The notes under the pieces were generated by a model that did not search any database, was not told the origin of the DNA, and saw only the letters and a list, made by a program, of their open reading frames with translations. Shown piece by piece: positions 1 to 9,300 of a stretch of DNA of 64,000 bases. The position numbers were made by a program, and so were the translations under genes. Source of the stretch: G963668185 sp965237445 (lineage in GTDB: Bacteria; Chloroflexota; Dehalococcoidia; Lucifugimonadales; G963668185); NCBI GenBank assembly GCA_965237445.1, contig OZ250142.1, positions 1,612,001 to 1,676,000 of the forward strand, given 5' to 3'. The first letter of the stretch is position 1. The number at the start of each line of letters is the position of its first letter.

Positions 1-1213
1 CCCCTAGGACCTTCAGAAAGCCCTCAGCGTCCTCGTGATCGTACCCGCCCAGCGCCTCCATGGATGAGTCATCCGTGTAAAGCGAGTGGGGCATGGCCTC
101 TGAAGTGTCTTCGGCAGATTCAAAGTAGACACCGCCCTTGAACATCCTCATAGAAATGGTGCCTGTAGCCAATCTGTTCATCGGCTCAAGGGCGGACAAT
201 GCCGCAGTCGTTGCGAGGTCGAGCCAGTAGCCCTGGTAGATCTGGACGCTAATCACCTTGGACAGGTGCTCGAACAACTCACGGGCTCTGCGGTCCAGCA
301 CGAACTGGAGCAAGAACTCGTAGCTGCGGCCAAGCAACTCCATGGCTGGCGCCTCATACAACCCGCGCGACTTCACTCCGACGAACCGGTTCTCTATAAC
401 GTGCCGTCCGATGCCAACTCCATGCGACCCGGCGATTCGGTTCGCAGTCTCGAAGGCACCCACCAGGCTGACAGGTTCGCCGTCGATTTCCGTTGGTACA
501 CCCTCTTCCCACCGTACCGTTACAGATTCTGGGCTGCTGGGAGCGTCCCACGGCCAAACGCCCATCCCGGGCTCTACGAAATACGGGTCAATCGTGACCG
601 ACTCCAGGTCCCCGGCCTCGTGGGTCAGGCCTAAGAAGTTCGCGTCCGTTGAGTATCGTGCTTGGGACGACGGGCGAATGGGAAGCCCGTTCGCCTCGCA
701 GTAGTCGATCATCTGACTTCTGCCGGGAAAGCGCTCAATGAATTCACGGTCCCGCCAGGGCGCGTAGACCTTGATGGAAGGGTCAAGGGTGTTGCAGGCT
801 AACTGGAACCGTACCTGGTCGTTGCCGCGCCCCGTACACCCGTGGAAGAGCGTGTCAACTCCCGCGGCTTTAAGGTGCGGCAGCATGGCCTGAACCGTGA
901 TGGGTCTGGCAATCCCGGTTGTGTTCCAGTAGTCGCCCTCGTAACGGGCCTGCGCCTGGAGCACTTTCAGGCCGCCCTCAGCAAGTTGTTCCTTGCCAGG
1001 GACGATCGTTGCTGCGTCGGCGCCGCATGCCAGCATCCTGTCCGCCACGGCGTCCAGGGACTCTTCGTCAGGTTGTCCGAGGTCAACCGTGTAGCTGTGA
1101 GTGGTGAACCCGTTGTCACGTAACCAGTGCGTGACGGTGCAACTGTCCAGTCCACCGGATACGGCTCCACCCAGGATGGAGGCGCCCGAGTGTTTGAGGT
1201 CGCTTAAGTTCAC
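1..1213 (-). CDS. argG: Argininosuccinate synthase, 3' end cut by window edge
   Basis: Joins citrulline and aspartate with ATP to form argininosuccinate in the cytoplasm. Reading from a GTG at 1213, 404 codons are open to the window edge. The N-terminus has the ATP-pyrophosphatase P-loop SGGLDS (about residues 19-24), then TVDLGQPDEE, YWNTTG, GCTGRGNDQVRF, YSTDANFLG and KSRGLYEAP. These match the E. coli-type (longer) ArgG class better than the Bacillus type; that is my reading from memory, not a search. Only a short C-terminal tail should be missing. The gene lies 58 nt downstream of argD on the same strand and probably belongs to the same transcript. No clear Shine-Dalgarno sequence precedes the GTG, so the start is less certain than the identity. 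Confidence 0.88.
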   Translation of the reverse strand, partial: MNLSDLKHSGASILGGAVSGGLDSCTVTHWLRDNGFTTHSYTVDLGQPDEESLDAVADRMLACGADAATIVPGKEQLAEGGLKVLQAQARYEGDYWNTTGIARPITVQAMLPHLKAAGVDTLFHGCTGRGNDQVRFQLACNTLDPSIKVYAPWRDREFIERFPGRSQMIDYCEANGLPIRPSSQARYSTDANFLGLTHEAGDLESVTIDPYFVEPGMGVWPWDAPSSPESVTVRWEEGVPTEIDGEPVSLVGAFETANRIAGSHGVGIGRHVIENRFVGVKSRGLYEAPAMELLGRSYEFLLQFVLDRRARELFEHLSKVISVQIYQGYWLDLATTAALSALEPMNRLATGTISMRMFKGGVYFESAEDTSEAMPHSLYTDDSSMEALGGYDHEDAEGFLKVLG

Positions 1214-1271
1214 GTCGGGCTACTCGCTGTCCGAGCCGGAATCATCGCAACTGTCGAGATGACCGCTCGCC

Positions 1272-2462
1272 CTAGCTGACTGCGGCCGTAAGTCCGGTCT
1301 CGAGTAGTTCCAAGGCCTTGTCGATCTCGGCCGGGGTAACGTTTAGAGTTGGCATGAGCCGGATGGCGTCAGGCCTGAGCGGATTGAGCAGCAGTCCAGC
1401 CTCGTTGCAGGCCGCCACGACGTCCCCTGCCAGATCTGAGTTGAACTGCATAGCCCACAAGAGGCCCATCCCCCGGACGTCAGCGATGAATTCATGGTCT
1501 GCCTTCAGGACGTTCAGTCCACGAGCAAGATAGTCGCCCATCTGCCGTGCGTGGGAGGGTATGTCGTGTTCAACAATGTATCGCACCGATGCGTTGGCAG
1601 CGGCACACGTGAGCGCATTGCCGCCGAATGTCGAGCCGTGGTCGCCGGGACGAAGCACCGCCGCGTCATCCTTGGCCATAAAGGCTCCGATGGGGACGCC
1701 TCCGCCGAGCCCCTTGGCCAGCGTCATGACGTCAGGTTCGACTCCCATGGCCTCATATCCGAATAGCGTGCCCAAGCGACCCAACCCGGTCTGCACCTCG
1801 TCCAGAATCAGGAGAAGGCCGTTGTCATCACACCACTGCCTGACCTGTGGCAGGTAGTCGGGGGAAGGCGTGTTGACTCCGCCCTCTCCCTGGACCGGCT
1901 CGAGCATGACTGCGGCAGTCTTGTCCGTGGTGGCTTCTTTTATGGCGTCTACGTCGTCGTAGTCGACGTAGACGAATCCCGATGGCACGGGTTGAAACGT
2001 CTCTTGATAGTGAGGCTGTGCAGTTGCCGCAACCATTGCCAATGTGCGGCCGTGGAAGGAGTTGTACGCAGTGATGACTTCGAACGCTCCGTTCCTGTGC
2101 ATCTTGCCGTACTTCCTGGCAAGCTTCACGGCTCCCTCGTTAGCCTCAGCACCGCTATTGCAAATGAACACCTTGTCCAGACAGCTGTTCTCTACCAGGG
2201 CCTCGGCCAGCTTCAACTGGGGGATGGTGTAGAACTGGTTGGATGTCTGGAGCAGTGTCTTGGCTTGTTCAATTATCGCCTCCGCGACAGCCTCATTCGC
2301 GTGACCGATGTTGTTGACCGCCCAGCCTGAAGTGAAGTCTAGGTACTCTTTCCCGTTCACGTCCCAGACTTTTGCGCCCTTGCCCCGCTCGATTACTATC
2401 GGCTGGCGCCTCGCGCAGTACATGTAGTATCTGCTCTCTACCTCTTTCCAGTCTGTGGACAT
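1272..2462 (-). CDS. argD: Acetylornithine aminotransferase (class III PLP)
   Basis: PLP-dependent transfer of the amino group from glutamate to N-acetylglutamate semialdehyde, giving N-acetylornithine. The 396 residues have the usual class III layout: substrate-side SGWAVNNIGHA near residue 45, NSGAEANEGA (102-111), the aspartate of LILDEVQTGLGR (D221) that contacts the pyridine nitrogen, and the Schiff-base lysine in TLAKGLGGG (K250). The ATG sits one base after the UPF0182 stop (TGACATG on the coding strand), with AGAGGAG inside the end of the upstream gene, so translation is probably coupled. The arg context supports ArgD over related ornithine or GABA aminotransferases, although specificity is not readable from sequence. 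Confidence 0.93.
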   Translation of the reverse strand: MSTDWKEVESRYYMYCARRQPIVIERGKGAKVWDVNGKEYLDFTSGWAVNNIGHANEAVAEAIIEQAKTLLQTSNQFYTIPQLKLAEALVENSCLDKVFICNSGAEANEGAVKLARKYGKMHRNGAFEVITAYNSFHGRTLAMVAATAQPHYQETFQPVPSGFVYVDYDDVDAIKEATTDKTAAVMLEPVQGEGGVNTPSPDYLPQVRQWCDDNGLLLILDEVQTGLGRLGTLFGYEAMGVEPDVMTLAKGLGGGVPIGAFMAKDDAAVLRPGDHGSTFGGNALTCAAANASVRYIVEHDIPSHARQMGDYLARGLNVLKADHEFIADVRGMGLLWAMQFNSDLAGDVVAACNEAGLLLNPLRPDAIRLMPTLNVTPAEIDKALELLETGLTAAVS

Positions 2463-2463
2463 G

Positions 2464-5265
2464 TCACTCCTCTGAGACTAGCTGCTTCAGCTGTTCGAGA
2501 GAATCTTGCAGAGTCATAAACTCATCCAGTACGCGCTCCAGGGACTCATCAAGTTTCTCTATCTGTGCTTCTATAGAATTTTCGTCAACACCGACTTCTA
2601 CTGCTGCTATATCCTCGTCAGCAGTGTCAACCGTATCTAGCATTGCCGATTCTGAGGTGAGCTCCGCCACAGCCTGCTGAACGGTATCCTCCATTACAAC
2701 CCTATCGGCTGTTGCGAGTATGACTTTCTTCAACTCCGGGAATTCCACGCCCTCAGCCTGCAGATAGATTGGCTCGGCGTACAGCAGGCTGTCGCCTATG
2801 GGTATCACCAGAAGATTGCCGCGTATGCACTCGGAGCCTTCCTGGCATCTCAGAGTGAACCACTCTGAGATCGTGGGATCGTTGTCGATTCGTGCCTCGA
2901 TCTGCTCCGGGCCGAATACCTGCCGGTCTTTAGGGAAGTTGAACGCCACGAGCTTGCCATAGTGTTCGCCGTCGCTTCTGGCGGCAAGCCAGCCGATTAG
3001 GTTCTTGCGCTGATTCGGGGTATATGGAATTAGCAGTACAAACTCTTCCCTGTCCTCGCCCGGTATCTTCAGAGTGGCGTAGTAGGGGGCCACATCGATC
3101 AGCTCCGCGCCCGGGCCGAACTTCTCTTGGGGAATGTCCCACAGGTCTTCGTTGTTGTAGAAGATCTGCGCTTCCTTCATATGAAACTTGCTGTACTTCA
3201 GCGCCTGGAACTTGAACAGATCCTGTGGATATCTGATATGGCTGCGCAGGTAATCAGGCATCTCTTCCATGGAAGTGAAGAGCGACGGGAATATCTGGGA
3301 ATACGTCCGTACGAGTGGGTCATTGGGATCGGCGATGTAGAAGCTCAACGTCCCATTGAAAGCGTCTACCGCAACTTTCACGCTGTTGCGTATGTAGTTG
3401 AAGCCTTCCTCGGCAGGCTCGGAGTACGGGAACCGGTCAGTGATCGTGTAGGCATCTTGGATCCAGAACAGCCGGTGCTCAGTGGCAACGAGATACGGGT
3501 CGCTATCGAGCATCAGGAATGGCGCTACTTCCGAGATCCTACTGGATATGTTGCGGCGGTACTGCAACTTGCTGTCGGAGTTGATCTCGCCGCTGATCAG
3601 AATGTTGATATCCCCCATCTCCCATGCGTACGCCAGCCTCCGCACTAGCGAACCAAGGGGTACTCCACCGTCGCCGGAGTAGTTTGTCCGGAAGAGCTCG
3701 CCTTCCTCGGTCTGGTAGTCAAGCTCGTCAGTGTTGGTATTGACCATCACGTACTCGGACGTGTTCTCGCCATAGTAGATTCGCGGATTCGTGACAACGA
3801 GCGCATCCGACGGTGCCTCGCCATCGAACGAGTCTCTTGCCGTCAGCGGTATTACACCCTCTGACGGGATGTCCTTCGCGAAGAACTTTGGCTGGCCCTC
3901 TCGGGTAAACTCTGTCACTGGGCTCATTGCCAGTCCAAACCCATGAGTGTAGATGAGGCGATTGTTTATCCAGGTCTGCGCTTGCTCTTCCAGGGTCTCC
4001 GGAGCCACCTCTCGCGCCGCCAGCATCACCTGTCGGTACTCGCCGTCGATGATGTAACGATCCACATCGGCGTCTCTGAAGTCGTAGTAAGGTCGGATCA
4101 CCTGAATCTGCCTGTAAACGTTTCGGAGAGGGTCGTGGTCCCACAGCCTGATGTTGTCAATGGTCACCAGGTTTTCGGAGACATCCTGTTCGCCCAGTGA
4201 AGCGGCCGGGTGGAATATCTCCTCCACCCCGTCCAGTACGAAGCCCTTGCGCGTGAACTCGATGCTGCGATCGATGTACGGCTGCTCTCTGACGAACTCA
4301 TTCGGCGTGACGTTGAACTGTTGGACTGCGGCGGGCCATGCGACTCCAAGGACGATCGCCATCACGACCCAGAGAGCCGCAGCGCCTACCAGGAGGCGCA
4401 TTCCGTTCAGGTAGATGTTAACCAGCATCAGTGCGCTGGCACCCGCCGCGACGATAGTCATTACCAGTAGGGCCAGTTTGCGGGCATGCAGGTCGGCGTA
4501 GGCCGCGCCGAAGACGGCTCCCTGGTCCGAAAGCAGCAACTCCCATCGGTCTAACCAGTGACCGACGGCGAGCAGAAACAGTACGACCGCAGCCGCAACC
4601 GATACTTGGGCGCGCAGGGCCGGGGTAAGCTGGAACCGCATGTCCCTGAGGGTGAACTTGATGAAGTGAAGTCCGATCGTGGCCAGCAGGATCACGATGG
4701 TGGCGCCCAACAGCCAGCCTTGCAGGAAGTTGTAAAACGGGAGCCGGAACACGTAAAAGGCGATGTCGCGACCATAGACAGGGTCGACAGCGCCGAATGG
4801 CTGCGCATTCGCGAACAGGAGCCACGTCTCCCATTCCGATGCAGCAACCGATCCGAAAATCAGGCTAAGGATGGCGGCTCCAGCCACCGCTCCCCAAGTT
4901 ACGAGGCGTCCGATAAACCCTCGGACCTCGGGAGGCACGGCTGTCATCTCCGCGCTTTCCGAGAATCTGTTGACTACGTACAGGCTCGCACCGACCAGTG
5001 CGGCCATCACCGCGCCGCCTACGATGAAAAGGACTACTCGTGTCACTATGATCTTGGTGAACACGCCGCGCAGTCCCAACTCCCCGAACCACAACCAGTC
5101 CGTGTAAACGGACTTGAGGAAATTGAGCGCGATGAACGCAATGATGATGCCCAGAATCACGAGCCCCCACTTCACCCAGCCCCCAATGCTTGCGGTGTCG
5201 AGTTGGGCTATGACATCCGAAGTGCCGTTTGAGTCGCTACCATCCTGGCTGTAAGGTTCAGCCAT
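2464..5265 (-). CDS. UPF0182 family large membrane protein
   Basis: A 933-residue protein of the UPF0182 family (COG1615), whose function is unknown. Roughly the first 340 residues carry about seven hydrophobic segments, with the family-like stretch SVYTDWLWFGELG early on. The remainder is a large soluble, probably extracytoplasmic domain with many aromatic and acidic residues (for example PYYDFRDADVDRY and NRLIYTHGFGLAMSP). The last 60 residues are strongly acidic and predicted by eye to be coiled coil. The length fits the family. It sits inside the arginine cluster: its stop is one base from the argD start and its start lies 123 nt after argB. No arginine function is known for the family, so the placement may simply be conserved local synteny. 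Confidence 0.85.
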   Translation of the reverse strand: MAEPYSQDGSDSNGTSDVIAQLDTASIGGWVKWGLVILGIIIAFIALNFLKSVYTDWLWFGELGLRGVFTKIIVTRVVLFIVGGAVMAALVGASLYVVNRFSESAEMTAVPPEVRGFIGRLVTWGAVAGAAILSLIFGSVAASEWETWLLFANAQPFGAVDPVYGRDIAFYVFRLPFYNFLQGWLLGATIVILLATIGLHFIKFTLRDMRFQLTPALRAQVSVAAAVVLFLLAVGHWLDRWELLLSDQGAVFGAAYADLHARKLALLVMTIVAAGASALMLVNIYLNGMRLLVGAAALWVVMAIVLGVAWPAAVQQFNVTPNEFVREQPYIDRSIEFTRKGFVLDGVEEIFHPAASLGEQDVSENLVTIDNIRLWDHDPLRNVYRQIQVIRPYYDFRDADVDRYIIDGEYRQVMLAAREVAPETLEEQAQTWINNRLIYTHGFGLAMSPVTEFTREGQPKFFAKDIPSEGVIPLTARDSFDGEAPSDALVVTNPRIYYGENTSEYVMVNTNTDELDYQTEEGELFRTNYSGDGGVPLGSLVRRLAYAWEMGDINILISGEINSDSKLQYRRNISSRISEVAPFLMLDSDPYLVATEHRLFWIQDAYTITDRFPYSEPAEEGFNYIRNSVKVAVDAFNGTLSFYIADPNDPLVRTYSQIFPSLFTSMEEMPDYLRSHIRYPQDLFKFQALKYSKFHMKEAQIFYNNEDLWDIPQEKFGPGAELIDVAPYYATLKIPGEDREEFVLLIPYTPNQRKNLIGWLAARSDGEHYGKLVAFNFPKDRQVFGPEQIEARIDNDPTISEWFTLRCQEGSECIRGNLLVIPIGDSLLYAEPIYLQAEGVEFPELKKVILATADRVVMEDTVQQAVAELTSESAMLDTVDTADEDIAAVEVGVDENSIEAQIEKLDESLERVLDEFMTLQDSLEQLKQLVSEE

Positions 5266-5388
5266 TATCTATGTCTTCTCCGTTCTGCTATCGAACCATG
5301 TCACTTGTCTCTAGGACAAATGAACACCGGGAACCATTGGACTCAATGTAAGGTACAGTCCCTCCGCACTGACGGCAACTGCCGGACG

Positions 5389-6207
5389 TCACGATATCCT
5401 CGTGCCGACCGGCTGGTCGGTCACGCTATGGATCAAGGCACCGTCCGTTCTCCCGTCAGTAATGTGAGCGCTTCGGGCGGACGAAATTGCCGTGACGCAT
5501 GCCTGGAGCTTGGGGGTCATGCCTCCGCTAACCAGGCTGGACCTGACGAGTGCCTCGGCCTGGCGGGCGGTCAATCTTGAGATGACACCTCTTCCAGGAG
5601 TGAGGACACCTTCAACGTCGGTAAGGAGTACGAGCCTGTCGGCGTGCAGTGAGGCTGCTATCTCTCCAGCGATGATGTCCGCGTTAACGTTCAATAGGAG
5701 ACCTGCGTTCTCAGACCCGTCTTCAACGTGCACGGCCACCGGTGCAATCACGGGGATATAGCCTCCGTCCGCTGCGTCGGTCAAGATAGCTGTGTCCACC
5801 TCGGCAACGGCCCCAACAAGTCCTAACTCCTGGTCCTGGATGGTGCACCGGACCATGGCCCCGTCCGCGCAACTGAGCCCGACGGCGCGGCCGCCGGCCC
5901 TCTGTATCTCGGCAACCAACTGTTTGTTGACGAGCCCGGTAAGCACCGCTGTGACGATTTCCATGCTGGCGGCATCGGTTACGCGCAGACCATTTACGAA
6001 CTTGGGCCTGAGTCCGTGCCGTTCCATCCACGTGGAAATTACCTTGCCGCCACCGTGAACCACTACCAGCCTGGCGCCGCTCTTCTGGAGTGTCACAAGG
6101 TCGCGCAGAGTCGTGTCGTGCTCTCCGAGCGTGCTTCCACCGATCTTGACTACAATCGTTCCAAGGCTTGGGTCATCCTCCCGCGGTTGCCGCTTGCGTT
6201 CTGACAT
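5389..6207 (-). CDS. argB: N-acetylglutamate kinase
   Basis: Phosphorylates N-acetylglutamate, the second committed step of arginine synthesis. The 272 residues show the amino-acid-kinase fold signatures: VVKIGGST near residue 19, the glycine-rich VVVHGGGK loop near 50, FVNGLRVTD, LLLNVNADIIAGEIA, and LLTDVEGVL, with SGGMTPKLQA near the C-terminus. Length is typical. It starts at an ATG and lies between argJ (94 nt upstream) and the UPF0182 gene (123 nt downstream). Some ArgB enzymes have an N-terminal helix that confers arginine feedback inhibition; here the N-terminus is short (about 15 charged residues before the first strand), which suggests a non-hexameric form, but this is inference. 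Confidence 0.93.
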   Translation of the reverse strand: MSERKRQPREDDPSLGTIVVKIGGSTLGEHDTTLRDLVTLQKSGARLVVVHGGGKVISTWMERHGLRPKFVNGLRVTDAASMEIVTAVLTGLVNKQLVAEIQRAGGRAVGLSCADGAMVRCTIQDQELGLVGAVAEVDTAILTDAADGGYIPVIAPVAVHVEDGSENAGLLLNVNADIIAGEIAASLHADRLVLLTDVEGVLTPGRGVISRLTARQAEALVRSSLVSGGMTPKLQACVTAISSARSAHITDGRTDGALIHSVTDQPVGTRIS

Positions 6208-6301
6208 CTATGGTGTAGGCGCACACCTCTGAGGCATTGAAATGGGTGATCTCCGCGATGGCTATCTGAGTGCGCTGCACGTTCGAACGAAACTTCATTG
6301 C

Positions 6302-7519
6302 CTATGTGGTATAGGCAGAATTCAGCGTGACGTACTCTTCGGTGAGGTCGCTTCCCCAGGCAACAGCCACTCCGGAACCGACATTAAGGTCGACGCGAAT
6401 CTTCACGTCATGTGCGGCCATGCTGCTGACTACCGCTTCCGCGAAGTACGGGATCGCGATTCCTACGTGCACCATGTGGATGTCGTTAATGAAGACGTCT
6501 ACTTTGTCCTCGACAACCTCTGCGCCGCTGTTACCAATGGCCATCATGATGCGGCCCCAGTTCGGGTCTCGGCCGTGCACCATAGCCTTCACGAGCATAG
6601 ATGATGACACTTCGCGGGCCGCGAGGCGGGCGTCGGCATCTGTGCGTGCGCCTACAATGCTCACCTCTATCAGATGGCCGCCCCCCTCGGCATCTCTGAC
6701 CATCTCCTGAGCCAGGCCGGTGCAAACGTAAGTCAGTGCGTCTTTGAATGCGTCGGCCTCGTGAGTGCCGCTTCTAATCGGCGCGCCTCCTTCGGCCCCA
6801 TTCGCAAACAGCAAGACCGTGTCATTCGTGCTCTGGTCGCTGTCCACGTCTATCATGTTGAATGACAAGTCCACAGCGTCCTTGAGGGCGCTCTTCAGCA
6901 GGTCGTCCTCCACTGCTGCGTCTGTGGTGACAAACGCGAGCATCGTCGCCATGTTGGGATGAATCATCGCGGCCCCTTTCGCCGCGCCTCCGACAGTTAT
7001 ACGCCTCCCGTCGAGGTCGATAGCTACAGCAATGCTCTTGGGCCGAGTGTCAGTGGTCATGACAGAACGCGCGAAGGCGTTACCGCCCTCTCTGCTGAGT
7101 TGAATGGCGCTCATCCCAGACCGTATCAGCGCCATGGGAAGCTCCATCCCGATGACGCCGGTGCTGCACACAAGCATCTGCTCCGGGCCAACGCTGGCAT
7201 GTGCGGCGGCGATGGCTGCCATCTCCTCTGCATCGGTGACGCCTTGGGAGCCCACGGCGCAGTTGGCACATCCGCTGTTCGCCACCACGCCCCGAGCCGA
7301 GCCGCCTGCCGCTCTCGAGCGTGTAACCGTTACGGAAGGCGAGAGTACGGCATTCGTAGAGTAAGTTCCCGCAACCGCTGCAGGGTGCTCGGACACGAGA
7401 ATGCCCAGATCCAGAACGTCCTCGCCCGCACTCTTGAGGCCCGCGTGGGCCCCACCGGCCAGGTAGCCTGCGGGAGACGTAACCCCCCCATTGGGAATCA
7501 GCTCGATGTTTTCCGTCAT
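6302..7519 (-). CDS. argJ: Bifunctional ornithine acetyltransferase / N-acetylglutamate synthase
   Basis: Recycles the acetyl group from N-acetylornithine to glutamate, and may also use acetyl-CoA. The protein is a self-cleaving Ntn-type enzyme. Cleavage precedes the nucleophilic threonine in HPNMATMLAF (T192 from the start chosen here), and the oxyanion-region STGVIG (about 119-124) is present. I chose ATG 7519, giving 405 residues, because AGGAAGG lies just upstream; an in-frame start at 7543 would add eight residues. First gene of the arg cluster. An extended -10 promoter candidate lies about 70 nt upstream. Whether it is mono- or bifunctional cannot be told from sequence. Confidence 0.92.
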   Translation of the reverse strand: MTENIELIPNGGVTSPAGYLAGGAHAGLKSAGEDVLDLGILVSEHPAAVAGTYSTNAVLSPSVTVTRSRAAGGSARGVVANSGCANCAVGSQGVTDAEEMAAIAAAHASVGPEQMLVCSTGVIGMELPMALIRSGMSAIQLSREGGNAFARSVMTTDTRPKSIAVAIDLDGRRITVGGAAKGAAMIHPNMATMLAFVTTDAAVEDDLLKSALKDAVDLSFNMIDVDSDQSTNDTVLLFANGAEGGAPIRSGTHEADAFKDALTYVCTGLAQEMVRDAEGGGHLIEVSIVGARTDADARLAAREVSSSMLVKAMVHGRDPNWGRIMMAIGNSGAEVVEDKVDVFINDIHMVHVGIAIPYFAEAVVSSMAAHDVKIRVDLNVGSGVAVAWGSDLTEEYVTLNSAYTT

Positions 7520-7589
7520 AACCTTCCTGCTTGGCGTCAGCATCCCAAGTTTGTCAATTGCTGGAACCCGACGCGTTTGAAGCTACGAA

Positions 7590-7598
7590 AGTATAGCA
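7590..7598 (-). promoter_or_regulatory. Candidate extended -10 promoter of the arg cluster
   Basis: On the minus strand the sequence reads TGCTATACT, an extended -10 element (TG-n-TATACT), about 70 nt before argJ. No good -35 hexamer is visible at 17 nt, as is usual for extended -10 promoters. An AGCTACGAAA motif, recurrent in this window's intergenic DNA, abuts it on the plus strand at 7581-7590. Confidence 0.45.
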
Positions 7599-7647
7599 TG
7601 CGTCGCCTCTGCAATTGGATTGGCCGTATCCGGCTTGTGGCAAGACA

Positions 7648-9207
7648 TTACCCCTGTGGCACGCGCTCCAGGTCGCGCAGAATGGCGTGGGCTGCGTTGT
7701 GACCTGGAGCTCCTGTGACCTCCCCCATGGGGTGTGTTCCGGAGCCGCACATGTAGAAGTTTCCGATGTGGGTCCTGTATGGCTGCCGCTGGGACAACAA
7801 CTGGCTTGGGATCATGTCCAGATGGCGTATGTTTCCGTCGGTCATGCCCACCCTAGTCTGGATGTCGATGGGCGACTGTACCGTCCAGTCCAGCAGTCGC
7901 TCACGAAAGTCAGGCGCATACTCTGAGATGCTGTCTATTATCTGCTCTCCAACCTCGTTCCGGATCTCCTCCCAGGGGCGCTCCACGGGACTTGGCGGTT
8001 GGTACAGGACCCAGTCTGAGAGTACGTGGCCCGTACCCCTTACCAGACCAGGCTCAGCTATGGACGTGAACTGCAGGCTATGAATGGGGCTTGAGGTGGG
8101 CTTACCCGCCATGGCGTCTGTCCAGCTTTGCACCTGATACTCGACGGACGGTCGCAGCGAGACCCCGACCACACCTGTCAGGCTGTAGTCATTGCCGAGA
8201 TATCGAGTGAAGTCCGGGATGCGGTCCAGGGCGGCCAGGAACTTGACGCAGCCGGCGCCAGTCTTCCATGCGCCAACCTTCTTGAGAGCCTGCTCGCCCA
8301 CTTCATCCGGCTCGAACAGAGTGGAAAACGTTCGCTTCGGGTCGGCGTTGGATACCACCAGGCCGGCCTGCAACTCACTGCCATCGATCAGCCGCACGCC
8401 CTTGGCCTCTCCATCGCTGACGATCACTTTCTCGACTTGTGCCCGCGTCCGTATCTCCACTCCGCTTGACGTGGCGGACGCTGCTAACGCCTCCGTGATA
8501 CTGCCCATGCTCATACGGGGGATACCCCTGTCCTCCGGCCGCGTGAACAGGTTGCAGCGGTGCACCGCCGGCCCCAGGATGCTGCCGGCCGATCTGGGGT
8601 CAGCCTCGGTGTTGTACATGAAGTGGGCCTTAACCCTCTCGTCTTCGAAGTAGTGGTCCAGGAGATCGACGTAACTCCATGTCAGGACGATTTCGAGCAC
8701 CTCTTCCAGGCTCGTGCCTCGCACATCCTCTGCGAGGTCAGAAAGAGTCGGCGGTTCTGTGAGGAAGTAAGGATTGAAGATGCCCGCAGCTCGGTTCCAG
8801 AACCGGTTCCACTCGAAGAATGCTCGGGCGTCACTCTCCGAAAAGCCTCTGAGTTGGTTGGCCGCGTCCAGGTCTGACTTGATTTCCGGCCCGCCCAAAT
8901 GGGAGCCGTCAGGGAAGGGATGGAAGGTGTTTGCCTGACCCGCGGGGCCACGAGAATGAACTATCTCGAAACCGTGGTCTCGCAGACGAAGGTCGTCGAT
9001 TACTTTGCCTCGGAGCGAAGAGCACCAGTACGAGCACATCGGGCCAAGGAAACCCGGGGAAAACTCGTCCGTAGTTACGGCGCCCCCGATCTTGTCCAGC
9101 CGTTCCAGAACGAGGACCTTCAAGCCGTCCTTCGCGAGATAGCCAGCAGTGACTAAGCCATTATGTCCTGCCCCTATGACTATTGCGTCGTACTGAGTTT
9201 CTGCCAT
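7648..9207 (-). CDS. FAD-dependent oxidoreductase, phytoene-desaturase-like (COG1233)
   Basis: A 519-residue flavin oxidoreductase of the CrtI/COG1233 superfamily. The N-terminus has the Rossmann FAD motif VIGAGHNGLVTAGYLAK followed by VLERLDKIGGAVTTDE. The C-terminal FAD-closing segment is MCGSGTHPMGEVTGAPGHNAA. I chose ATG 9207 because GGGAGG lies 8 nt upstream; an ORF extension to 9267 lacks one. There are no carotenoid neighbours, and this subfamily (often called pyridine nucleotide-disulphide oxidoreductase domain protein 2-like) is widespread without a known substrate, so phytoene is unlikely. It is divergent from the DadA-like gene at 9301, and the 93-nt gap must hold both promoters. 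Confidence 0.8.
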   Translation of the reverse strand: MAETQYDAIVIGAGHNGLVTAGYLAKDGLKVLVLERLDKIGGAVTTDEFSPGFLGPMCSYWCSSLRGKVIDDLRLRDHGFEIVHSRGPAGQANTFHPFPDGSHLGGPEIKSDLDAANQLRGFSESDARAFFEWNRFWNRAAGIFNPYFLTEPPTLSDLAEDVRGTSLEEVLEIVLTWSYVDLLDHYFEDERVKAHFMYNTEADPRSAGSILGPAVHRCNLFTRPEDRGIPRMSMGSITEALAASATSSGVEIRTRAQVEKVIVSDGEAKGVRLIDGSELQAGLVVSNADPKRTFSTLFEPDEVGEQALKKVGAWKTGAGCVKFLAALDRIPDFTRYLGNDYSLTGVVGVSLRPSVEYQVQSWTDAMAGKPTSSPIHSLQFTSIAEPGLVRGTGHVLSDWVLYQPPSPVERPWEEIRNEVGEQIIDSISEYAPDFRERLLDWTVQSPIDIQTRVGMTDGNIRHLDMIPSQLLSQRQPYRTHIGNFYMCGSGTHPMGEVTGAPGHNAAHAILRDLERVPQG

Positions 9208-9300
9208 TTCGTAGACCTCCCGCTTCATGTGGCATTTGGACATGCCCAGTGCCATTATAGTGGACATGAAGATGATGCCATTCTAAGGAGAGTGCCAAGC

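Noticed and set aside
7648..9207. Carotenoid phytoene desaturase
   Set aside because: Only superfamily-level similarity; no carotenoid genes nearby, and the COG1233 subfamily is broader.
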